From the NCBI GenBank assembly GCA_016630955.3, contig CM049989.1, positions 372,001 through 436,000 of the forward strand: a stretch of 64,000 nucleotides of DNA, written 5' to 3'. Source of the DNA: Didymella arachidicola (taxonomy: Eukaryota; Ascomycota; Dothideomycetes; Pleosporales; Didymellaceae). Below, one piece after another: positions 44,301 to 54,618 of the stretch. The position numbers and the translations under genes were made by a program. Under the pieces are notes generated by a model. The model saw nothing but the letters and a program-made list of their open reading frames with translations, was not told where the DNA came from and did not search any database. How positions within the stretch are numbered: the first letter of the stretch is position 1; each line of letters begins with the position of its first letter.

Positions 44301-45399
44301 GAAGAACAATGCTCAAGACAAGACAATCACCAACCTGAGTGCGCCTCCTAAGCTCATCTTTGATGGCTCAAAGCGAACATATACTGTCAAGAAGGAACTT
44401 GGCAAGGGAGCATTCGCACCGGTGTATTTAATCGAAAGTATGCCGAAAGACGAACGGGAGGATGCACCCGTCCAGATTGGCAAGGGCGACTCTGGCCTTC
44501 AGCGCCGATCCCTAGAGGCCCTGAAGATGGAGGACCCTCCGACGCCCTGGGAGTTCTACATCATGCGACAGGCAAAGCGGCGACTTGGAGTGTCCAGAGC
44601 GTCCGACTCGATCGTCCACGCCTACGAAATGCACGTCTTCCAAGACGAGTGTTACCTCATCGAAGAGTTCCGTGATCAAGGGACTCTTCTTGACCTTGTC
44701 AACATTTGTCGTGCAGATAGCCAACTGATGGATGAGCAGCTAGTAATGTTCTTCACAATCGAGCTCTTCCGCACCATGGAAGTACTTCATGGCAAAGGCA
44801 TCATCCATGGCGATCTCAAGGCGGACAACATCCTCGTTCGTTTCGATGCCCTGCAGAAGGGTGAAGAATGGGATTCCGCCTACCAGCGCGACGGACGGGA
44901 TGGTTGGGCGTCCAAGGGCATCTCGCTAATAGACTTTGGCCGAGGCATCGACATGAAAGCGTTCAAACCAGACGTCAAGTTCATGGCTGAATGGGATCTC
45001 ACAGAGAACGACTGTGCTGAAATGCATGAAGCACGGCCGTGGACGTACCAGATCGACTACCACGGTCTAGCAGGTATCATTCACACTATGCTCTTTGGCA
45101 AGTACATAGCCACCATTGCCGAGAAGGGCGCAGGGCTTGGTGCTGGCGCGACCAAGACGTACAAAATCAAGGAAAGTCTCAAGAGGTATTGGCAGACGGA
45201 GATTTGGCACGACTGTTTTGACATCTTGCTCAACCCCCTGATGCACTTGGAAGGCGAAGAAGCTGGGAGGCTCCCTGTCCTGAAGGGAATGAGAGATGTT
45301 AGGGAGAAGATGGAGTCATATCTGGAGAGTAACTGCGAGAAGGGCATCGGATTGAAGTCTATGGTTGGCAAGATGGAGGTGTCCGTCAAGAAGAGGTGA
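41391..45399 (+). CDS. bub1: Spindle checkpoint kinase BUB1
   Basis: A 1,293-aa kinetochore kinase that recruits checkpoint proteins and phosphorylates histone H2A. Three exons (41391-42359, 42441-43062, 43109-45399). A KEN box (residues 16-18) opens the protein. The Mad3/BUB1 TPR domain follows (YDRYVKWTLEAYP, DPRYLKLWLHYIR, AAWLEGAGRFSQAEEIYSMG). EFSFEELRARHRGWL is the likely Bub3-binding GLEBS-type motif, and TKEAMDDIYEIFNQPL is another conserved block. A long acidic linker leads to the kinase: KELGKGAFAPVYL (Gly loop), LEALKMEDP (Lys), GIIHGDLKADNIL (catalytic loop) and SLIDFGRGIDM (DFG). The first intron is 81 bp, in frame and without stops, so its retention would add 27 residues. ATG at 41391 is preferred over the frame extension upstream. 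Confidence 0.95.
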
Positions 45400-45867
45400 T
45401 TGCGATTGATGATTTTGGGAGATGCTTGGGAGATTAGCACGGGGTTTGCAAGGCGTTGCGGCTGCGATGATACCTACGAGTCAATATTACAATGTTCCAT
45501 TTGTTCGAGGTTAGAAGGCGCTCGCATGACTGCTCGGTTGTTTGTTCGGTGATGGAGTGGACTGATAGGTCCGTCATAGTGGGGCTGCGCCGATGTTCCC
45601 GCAAGGCTACCATGGAGCTTCACCACTCGCCTTCGACCATCTGCATTTGACGTTGTTCTTTCGCGACTATTTTCCCTGGACGCGTAGCTCGATATCAGGG
45701 TGAACAAACACACATCCTGCCTGCTACCTGCCCAAGAAAAGCCCCAACCACTATATTCGAGCACACGCAGCAGCAACAAGCGGCAAACACCCCACATCGC
45801 TCTCTCCCCCACGGCATCACCGTCGTTGCTTCACCGCAACACGACACCCCAGCTTCCAGACGTGATC
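45400..45867. other. Between BUB1 and CSN3
   Basis: 468 bp with the BUB1 3' end and CSN3 promoter. Nothing else recognised. Confidence 0.5.
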
Positions 45868-47498
45868 ATGGCGGTTGAGCTTCCCGCGTTATTGCTGCAG
45901 TTTCAGCCTGAGTCTGAGGAATTTAAGTCGCGTCAAAAGTACGATCAAGCTGCAAAAGCATTCGTCAAGCAGCTTGACAATGTCTCGGCGTCACATTGGA
46001 CCAAGGGCGCAGATACACCGCAAGATGTGCTTGAGGTAAGCAAGGCGAACAGAAGCAGTTGCGCAAAACTAATGCTCGCAGATTATCGATCCCACAGTCA
46101 ACTCGATAGCCTACGCCTTTGCTCTCCGCCACCGCATTTCCGCCGCCGTGGACAAGAAGTCCGCAGATGCCGTACCTGGAGGCGCACTTTGGAACAAGCT
46201 GGTGCTGTTCCTGGAAACCTTCGACCCAGTACAAATGCGCTATGCTGGGCAAGAGTATAGGAAGCTAGTTGACTACGCAGAGTCGCTTGCGCGCAATGCG
46301 GGATCGGTACGTCAAGCCACCAGGTTGTAGTGAGCACATTGTAACATTCTACAGCCCGGCCTTGCTATTGCGCCCATTCGCTCAGCGATGATCCGTCTCG
46401 ACCCTACCACAGGCACATTCACCTCTACACACGTTGACTTCGTCCGCTTATGTCTCGAGACACGATCGTACGCCGCCGCCGAACCTATCCTCGACAATTA
46501 TATCCACAGTCTGCCCTCGCAGATTCCTGCGCTAGTCAGAGAAGGCTCAGAATACTCTGTGGCGGCCGCGGATGTCGCGCGTAGCGGAGAGTTTATGCAC
46601 AAGAGCTCGGGGCATTCCGACAAAGTCACGTTTGTTGATATTCAAGAATATTACATCCTTGGAGCTATGGCATACCTCGGCCTGCGACAGTTCAAAAAGG
46701 CACAACACTTCCTCGAGCATGTTCTCATCATGCCGTCCGCCAACGTAGCCAACGGTCTGATGCTCGAGGCCTACAAGAAGTGGGTGTTGCTCAACTGCTT
46801 GGTTTCTGATGAACCGAAGGCTGTTCCACGGTCGGCGAACGCAACAGCGATCAAGCAAGTCCGGGGTGCTTCTAAGGCATACGAGGCTGTGGCAGAGGCA
46901 TACGGACATCTTCACAACCTGTCCAAGCTGAAAGCTCAGATCAATGCAGGTGCTCAGCTATGGGCAGAGGTATATTGTTGCTCGACAGGACACTGTACGT
47001 GAATACTGACAGTGCTCATAGGACGGCAACACAGGGTTGGTGAAGGCAGTACTAGACAGCCAGATGAGGGCATACGTCTCGCGATTGTCCAAGACGTTCT
47101 CGGCAATTCCCGTATCCAACATTGCTAGGAACGTGGGCGGTAGCGCCGAGGAAATCACGCAGTATCTCGAAACGCTTATCGGGGAGGGCCACCTGAATGC
47201 GCGCCTGGAGCAGACGAACAAGCCCGAGACAGGGACCGTGCTGCGGTTCTACCTCGACCCCACACAAGGACCGCTCGCCAAGACGGAGAAGCAGCAGCAA
47301 CAGGCGTTGTTCGAACAGACGCTGCGGACGAACGCACTCGCCGATCAGGTCAAGGATGCAGATTACCGGCTGACGCTGACTAAAGAGTTCATTGAGAACT
47401 TGAAGCGGCAGCAGAAGAGGCAGGGGCCCTCGGGCGACGCGATGGACACAGCGTGGGACGACGGGGTGGAGGAAGAGGACATCATGAACGATTTGTGA
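45868..47498 (+). CDS. csn3: COP9 signalosome subunit 3
   Basis: CSN3 is a PCI-domain scaffold subunit of the COP9 signalosome, which removes NEDD8 from cullins. Four exons (45868-46035, 46082-46306, 46355-46969, 47022-47498), all joined in phase 0 with introns of 46-52 bp, give 494 aa. It begins MAVELPALLLQFQPES. Helical repeats follow (LRHRISAAVDKK, YILGAMAYLGLRQFKKAQHF, ANGLMLEAYKKWVLLNCLV). The PCI winged-helix part is SRLSKTFSAIPVSNIARNVG through ITQYLETLIGEGHLNARLEQ. The C-terminus is acidic (DDGVEEEDIMNDL). In ascomycetes the complex controls development and secondary metabolism, and CSN also stabilises FRQ in Neurospora by tuning SCF-FWD1. A frq gene lies about 10 kb downstream. Confidence 0.94.
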
Positions 47499-48811
47499 GG
47501 CTGGTTGCAGTTGATGCTGCATAGCGACGTGGGAAATGCAGAGGCGCGGTCATGCAGGACGAAGCTATCTTTGACCGTGCGCACACGGGGATGGAGGATT
47601 GGGGACGACGGGATCGACCGTCTGTGCAGGTCCGAGCATTCAGACGGACATTACACGCTGGAAACAAGGGGAGTCCCGGCGCCGATGTCAGAGAGCCAAA
47701 CGGCTTTGCATGAATCGCGTTGCAGGAAGCCAAACAGCAGCATGGGCATGGTCTGAGGTTTTAGGCTGCAGGTGTAGCAGATTCCAACGAAGAAGGAGGG
47801 GCAGTTAGGCGCCGTCTGCACACAACAGGCGGCTTCCTGGTGACGATAACACGAGCAATGAAGAATTGAGATGACGGTAATGCGCTCCCGATGCTGTCTG
47901 TGGTGGGATTGCTTCTGCGCTACGTTTTCGTAGATGGGCCCAATTGGGGCTAAAAGAAAGGGAGGACCGGAACAGGTGGCCGTGGGAGTGCCGTATCGGT
48001 GTTTTGTACGAACGGTGCTGGAGTCAGGAGTCAGGAATCAGGAGGGTGTCGCTGGGACGACGCTAGAAAGCGTGCAAGTTCGGCACCAGGTGTTTTAGCT
48101 TGGGCAGCCAGATGGAGAGGTGTGTGAGTAGGACGGTAGGTAGACCTCCTGAGATGGTGTTCAGTTCAGCGGCATGTGGGTGAGCGTCGGGCAGGGCTCA
48201 GGGTCCAGGGCGCTGATATGCAGGTCGATGCCGTGGGCCCTTCGGCAGGCGGGGACTGTCTACCCGAGCGCTCGCTGAGCCAGGGACGCTGCATGCTTCC
48301 CTGCAGCGAGGCGGGCCACACACGGAGAGAATGCAGACGCCGTGTGCAGAAGTGACTCTTCTTCTCCTTTCATGACTGCAGATGCTAGACAGGCAGACGT
48401 GCCTGCTCGCATGTGTCTCGCAGACCCCGGCCCACTCGACCGGGGGGCAGTGGTTCCATGCGAATCGGTGGCGTGTGTCTAGTGTGCTCTGTTTGAGAAT
48501 TGCGGCCACGCCAGGGGTAGCAAGGCCAGTGGGCGCCGGCTCGCAGGTGTGCTTGGCTAGCCTCCCCATATACTGCGTTCACGGTGCTCCTCGCCTCGGC
48601 CAGACATCGAGGGGAGAGGCCAATTCGACGACACTGCGCAGCCGGCGAAGCATTGCACGGCCACGACCGCCCCAGAGCCTGTACCACGTCGTCATCGCCG
48701 CCGTCGCCGCCGCCGCCGCCGCCGCCAGCGCGTTCCTGCACCAGGCGCGATGCTGTGCATGAACCGCAGCGCCTTGGCCTGAGACATCCAGCAGCCTCAC
48801 CGCGCACCAGC
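47499..48811. other. Gene-free 1.3 kb upstream of the MIT gene
   Basis: GC-rich, with a CCG/GCC triplet run near 48704-48728. Frames present are shadows of low-complexity sequence. It must contain the promoter and 5' leader of the MIT-domain gene. Confidence 0.5.
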
Positions 48812-51800
48812 ATGAGCGCCCCGGCGAGCAACGCGTCCGGCACCACGCACCTGCGCCGTCCATCGCGAGCGGGCTCGCTCAGCAGCTCGCACGCCCACGT
48901 CCAGCGCAGCAACAGCCTGTCGCTGCAGCCCGCCGCCGAATCCCCCGCCAGTGCCAGTGCTGCTGCTGCTGCTGCTGCTGCTGCGGGCGCGGAGAGCCCC
49001 CACACCGCTGCTTCGACCTCGCACCACCACGCCGCCCCGTCGACGACGACCACCCGCCGCCGCTCCAGCGCTGCCCACGACGCCGCCCATGTGAGCCGCT
49101 CGTCGCAGGCCACCACCGCCGCCGCCGCCTCGCCCGCGCGCAAGCTCAGCATCTCGGCCGCCAGCAATGCCCGCACCACCGCGCCGCCGCCGCCGCAACT
49201 GCCCCAATTGCCGCCCATGCTGCTGGCCGCGACCGTCTACGACCCCAACTCCCCCAGCAGCGCGTCCACCGCGCCCTCGCCCTCGACCGCCGGCCTGTTC
49301 ACCCCGGGCCTGCTGTCCTCGGCCCAGCCCACCGACTACTTCAACTCGAAGCCACGCACGCCCCTGACCGCCGCCCCCCACCGCCCGCCATCGCGCACAA
49401 AGGCCGACCGCCTCCTGGGCCGCTCGCCCCTGGGGTCGCCCGCCATCCCCGCCGCCGACCCGGACCCCAGGCCTCGCGCCCCCTCGGCCAGCCGACCCCC
49501 CGCGGCAGCACCACAGCCCCGCGCCCCGAGCGCTGGCCACCGCAGCGAGAGCCGCGACGCCTACGCCAGCAGCGAGAGCAGAGACCACTACAGGAGCACC
49601 AGCCGCGACCACCGCCGCAGCGAGAGCAGGGACGTCGACGACGCGCACCACGACGTGCACCACGACTCGCAGCCCCGCGCGCGCGAGCGCAGGGAAAAGG
49701 ACAAGAAGACGATGCTGTCCCGCGCCCTGCAAAAGGCAAACACGGCAGTCCTGCTCGACAATGCCCAGAACTTCGAGGGCGCCATGGAGGCCTACGAGGA
49801 CGCCTGCAAGCTCCTCCAGCAGGTCATGATCCGCAGCTCGCAGGACGAGGACCGACGGAAACTCGACGCAATTGTGAGTAGCCAGAGTGCACCTCAAGCA
49901 GACTGTCTGTTTCGAGACTGGCCCCGTATGCTAACACCGCCAGCGCGTAACCTACACCAACCGCATTGAGGAGCTCCGTCGACTGGACCCCACATACACA
50001 AACGCCTCTGGCAAGTCGTTGCCCGCGCGGCCCATGAGCGGCGAATCTCTGGACGAGCAGCGCTCCATGCTGCTTGTAGAGAGCGACGACGACGACAACG
50101 ACGACGATGACGGCGACGCGCCGCCTCCAGTGATCCAGACAGCCTCCATGGCCAGGATCGTCCAGGACCGCTCTGCAGAACACCTGCCTCTCAAAGATCC
50201 AGAACCACCTCCGGCTTCCTCGTACCAATTACCACTCCGGAAACCCGAATTTGCCGGGCAGCGCGAGTCGGTCATCAGCACGGCTATTCGCGATGTGCAG
50301 AGAAACATGCAGACTTCCCAGTTCCACCTCCAGCCGCCGCCTGGGCGATTAGCAGCATCCACCCTACCGCTCGAGTCGCCCATGGACCGTTCGTACATGC
50401 CTCCGCCTCTGTCGCCCAAGCGCTCTAAATCACCCGTGTTCAGCGCTACACTACCGAAAGAGCCATTCAACTCGACACTACTTCAACCGCAGCCCGCAAA
50501 GTCCAACCACCAGCGCGTCCATAGCAATGAGTCGACATCGTGGCTGGACACGATTGATGAGTCTGGGGGATCCTCATGCTCGTCCTCGGTACACTCGCTC
50601 TCCCCTCGATCGGGCGTTCGTCGCAAACACCTCAGAAACACAAGTGGGGGCACGGAAGCCGAGTTCGATGCCGCCCTCGATGCCGCAGTGGAAGCGGCTT
50701 ACGACGACGGCTTCGAGCCTTTTGGCGACGAGGACATCGCTCCAAACGAACCTATTTCGACCAGATTGAGGAACATTGAGCTAGCCAAAGAAAGGGTACG
50801 GGAAGCCGAACGGGAGGAAGCCATTGTGGCAGCAAAGTACCGCGTCAAGGAGATGCAATTGCAGAGCGAGACTTTGCCCCACGTTCGAGAGACCCCTGAG
50901 CTGATGCTGAACGAGGAGGCAGAAGAGGAGGAACGTCTCCTAGACGAGATGACCCGAGAGTACATGCTCGATGGTTTCGACTTTGATCTACAAACCAAAT
51001 CCTCGTTACCGCGGCAATCAGACTCGAGTGGTTTCTCGGCTTATAACAGCTCAGTATCCTCCCACAGGACTACCGGAGGAACCTCTCTTTCGACCGTTGC
51101 AGAAGTCATGCAGCCGCCTACCTCCAAATCGCAATCCCTGCATTCGCCGCCTGCAATGCCTGCACCTTCTGGAGCGTTACCAGCTCTCCCACCTCCACCC
51201 CCGTCAGGAGCCCTGCCTTCGGTCCCAGAACTCCAACCTGCACAACCCATCGACCCGGAAATCACGCCACGGCCCACTACCGCAACCAAGGAGGCTGCTT
51301 CCGTGAGAAGTCGGAGATTATCAGGACAGAACGCTAAAACGTTGAAAATCGAAACATCCCTGCCCACGGTAGTCGCACCGCCGCATACGGAAAAACCTCC
51401 GGTACCTGCAAAGAACTCACCTCTCGATGTCCCGCAGCTGCCCAAATCTGCAGCAGCTGCAGTGTCCAGCAGCACGAACTCCAGCCTAGATCCCACTCTT
51501 AAGACATCAGCTCTGCCACAAGTGCCTCAACAGACTGGTCTTGCTGCTCCGTCACCACTACCTGTACTGGCCAGTCCAGCTGACACTTCGTCGCCTGCTA
51601 CGCCAGCTCTGAGCCATGCCATATCGAACGAATCGGGTCTCGTACCGGGATCGCCAAAGTCAAAGCCATCAACTCTTGGCATCAGGAAGAACAAATCGTC
51701 ATTGAGCTTAAAGCAGAGGACACTCTCCATCTCCAGCCCAGACGGCTCGGATGCCTCCCTTGGCACACCACTGAGTACGACGTTCTCGATCACTGGCCGC

Positions 51801-52893
51801 AAACCTAGCATCGCAAATATAGCGCCACTGCCAACACCGAGCCTCCCTACATTCAATGTCGATGGATTGCCAAGCGGTGGCATGCATCTTTTCGAGAGTG
51901 ACATTCACTCGCCCTTCTCCCCAGGAACACCAGGTCCAGCTGTCGCAAACGCCCCGATACCCCTGGAACCATGTCCAGACACATACCTCCTGCGGCCATT
52001 CTGGCTGATGCGCTGCTTCTACCAGACAATCGTACACCCTCGCGGCGGGTATCTGTCGACCAAGCTCTTCATCCCACGTGATGTCTGGCGGGTCAAGGGC
52101 GTCAAGATCAAGAACATGGACGACAAGATCGCAAGCTGCGATTTCCTCTCCGCTGCGCTGCAGAAGATGGCATCGATGGATACGCTCGATGCGGATGCTG
52201 TTCTCGAAGAAATGCAAGCGTTTGAACTCGTCCTCGACCAGGCTCAAGCCCAGCTAGCGAAGAAGCTCGGGAACGAGGTTGGTGTGCAGAGCGCGTCCAC
52301 ACTATTCAAGGACGCAACATCCGTTGGCGAATCGGGCGGAGGAGAAAGCATGCGGAGCATGCACAGCTCGCAAGACAACAGCACGAGCCGTGCCGTAGCA
52401 CAGGGAAAGAGCTATCTCTCCTCCTGGCGCAAACTGCGCAGCAAGAATTCAGGCGTCAATCTCGCGAGCATGGCAGCCCCCAAGATCAGCACCGGCGACG
52501 TGCCAAAGGACTCGCTGAACATGGCCACGCTGCCCATGACGAGTCTCCCATCGATCCGGTTCGCAAAGAGAGACACCTCGGGTCTGACGTTCGAGGGCCC
52601 CAACTCAGGCTACATGAGCAGCTTGGCGCGGCTTTTCGATTCGGCCCAGATCCTGGGTAAGTCTCCCCTCGCTCCCCCCCCCATCACCTTGCTAACCCCC
52701 CACAGATCAAATTGCCCGCCAAGTCGAGGACCCCGGCCTCAAACACTCGTCGCCCACACACGTCGGCTTGGAGCTGTCGTCCCGCCACGCCGCAGAGTTC
52801 TTCGGCTTCTACATCTGCCGCTTCGTGCTGGCCGACGTCACCATGATGCTGGACAAGTTCATCAAGAGGGGGAGCGAGTGGGTGCTGGTCTAA
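48812..52893 (+). CDS. Large MIT-domain protein
   Basis: A 1,320-aa, mostly disordered protein. Three exons (48812-49873, 49944-52656, 52706-52893) with introns of 70 and 49 bp. The first 290 residues are Ser/Pro/Ala/Arg-rich with an alanine run coded by GCT repeats (about 48959-48984). A helical MIT-type unit follows (about residues 296-370: LSRALQKANTAVLLDNAQNF, EGAMEAYEDACKLLQQVM, then YTNRIEELRRLD across intron 1). MIT units bind ESCRT-III tails or microtubule-linked partners. A coiled segment (ERVREAEREEAIVAAKYRVK) lies further on. The last 280 residues contain an ordered region (CPDTYLLRPFWLMRCFYQT, FIPRDVWRVKGVKIKNMDD, ending SAQILDQIARQVEDPG and FGFYICRFVLADVTMMLDKF). I do not recognise that C-terminal domain by name. 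ATG at 48812 is chosen; the frame upstream is low-complexity. Confidence 0.85.
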
Positions 52894-54135
52894 CCGCAGC
52901 ACAAAGACGTAATGTTATGACGATAGACGGACGACGGAAATCAGGGAAACGAGGCGGTGCGGGTTTGTTTAAGCAAGCGTGTGCCTGGACTGGGCCCTGC
53001 ATTGGCATACAAGAGGTGTTAGGTGTTCAAGGTGTTGTACGACGTGATGCGTTTTCCGACGTGGCACGATAGCGCAGTGTTTAGTATGGTTCGTTTGAGA
53101 TATCCCCGGTTATAGTGGCGAGATGTATGTCTTAGCTAGTCGTATTTCTATGAGCAGGGCATTCACTCTGGTTCTTCGCGGTTACTGGTCGGTCACCTTG
53201 CTCTGTCCTTTGTATGCTTGGTGATGGCTCCTCCCCCTAATCCTTCTGCACACGACAAGGCGCACTCTTTGCCCGCTATCCACCATCTCCATGCCCACCC
53301 CCGCACTCCACACGCATCAAGCAAACAATCGGAACCGCCTCTGCAACACTTCATCACCCCCAAGCAGCTGCCCTCCTACCCAAGAAGACGCCATTGCACC
53401 GCATCCCACCACTATCGAGCTGGGAATTTATAATGGTCATTCTGACCCTCTCACGCACCGCTAACCACCTATTTGCAACTTTGTATTCTTCTTAAAACAA
53501 CGGTGGAACCAATGACAATGCCAGGCCTGCGCGAATTCCACTCAAGACCTGGTAGTTGCAAAGATACAGTGCTGGGTACTGCATCACACATCCAGGCCAA
53601 TCAGCACTGCTCAGTCTCTTGGCCGCCCAGCCTCACCACAACAACTCGTCTGCCTGTCTGGTTAGTAGATACTAATGTTCCATCCATCGCACAGATGCCC
53701 AGTATTGGAAGCACTTGAACTGCAGCCGGCGCCCGTGTCTCGTTGCATCACGCACTGCCAACCAAGGTGGAGCTTGTACGCGGATGTTGCAATGGAACGG
53801 GCGCGATACACCCAGCCTGAGCAATCGTTGATTGTGTGTCAAGATGTGAACGGTGTGGTTTGTTCCTCGAGATCATGCGGTAGCCTTCGTCGTACCCGGT
53901 GTTGGACACGCGGTTTAACAGCAACGGATTCACTGACAGGCTGCCCTGAGTAAGTAAATTGGGGATGGGGGGGCACGATGCGGATCAGATGTCTGCATCG
54001 TGCGTGTGTATGGACAAGACCGCCTTGCACAGCATCGAACCGCTCACCGACTAGAAGGCGCGGTGGAATTCAAAGGGGGAGATATATTATACAGCCCTGA
54101 CATGCTCACCCCAAGTCCTCCACTCCAGGCCAGCA
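52894..54135. other. Gene-free 1.24 kb stretch
   Basis: Holds the 3' end of the MIT gene and the promoter of the small Cys-rich gene. Short frames only. Confidence 0.45.
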
Positions 54136-54618
54136 ATGCACATCTTCTACTTTCACCTAACACCGTACCTCGCGCTCCTCGCCCTAACACGCGGCACACC
54201 CCTCTCCCTGACCTCCCTCACCTCCCCCTGCATCGTAGGAAACTGGTACTGTTTCGCCGAAATAACCGCCTCTGGTACTTTTCTTCTCTATATCTCCCAC
54301 CAACTTACCTACTTACTCGTCGTATGCAAAGACCACCCCATCGACCAACTCGTCCTCCAGTACTGCCGCGACACCAACGGCAGCGGGTGCGAGGCGTGCA
54401 GTCTGCCGTGGGGATGCGAGTGCACTGCCAACTGCAGGGCGGCCGTGTTCCAGTGCATGAATGGGTCTGGGTGGTGGAAGTTTGTGGGGAGGTGTTTGGG
54501 GAGGCCGGGGGAGGGGTGTAGGGGTGTAGGGATGGGCAGTGTTTGGGGGGGAGGGGGTGAGGGTGGAGATGCTGTTGTTAGGCGGTGCTTGGTCGATAGC
54601 CCATGTGTGGAGGGGTGA
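54136..54618 (+). CDS. Small Cys-rich secreted candidate
   Basis: A 160-aa frame with a hydrophobic start (MHIFYFHLTPYLALLALT) that could be a signal peptide, then about a dozen cysteines, clustered in QYCRDTNGSGCEACSLPWG and CECTANCRAAVFQC. A Gly-rich tail follows. I do not recognise a family. A hydrophobic block (TFLLYISHQLTYLLVV) could be coding or an unspliced intron of 57 bp, since a GTACTT donor and an AAG acceptor would keep frame. Confidence is limited because the frame is short and stands alone between long gene-free stretches. It would be a candidate effector or surface protein. Confidence 0.5.
   Translation: MHIFYFHLTPYLALLALTRGTPLSLTSLTSPCIVGNWYCFAEITASGTFLLYISHQLTYLLVVCKDHPIDQLVLQYCRDTNGSGCEACSLPWGCECTANCRAAVFQCMNGSGWWKFVGRCLGRPGEGCRGVGMGSVWGGGGEGGDAVVRRCLVDSPCVEG

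Noticed and set aside
48797..49897. 366-codon Gly/Arg/Val-rich frame antisense to the MIT gene
   Set aside because: Typical shadow of GC-rich repeated codons; no domain.
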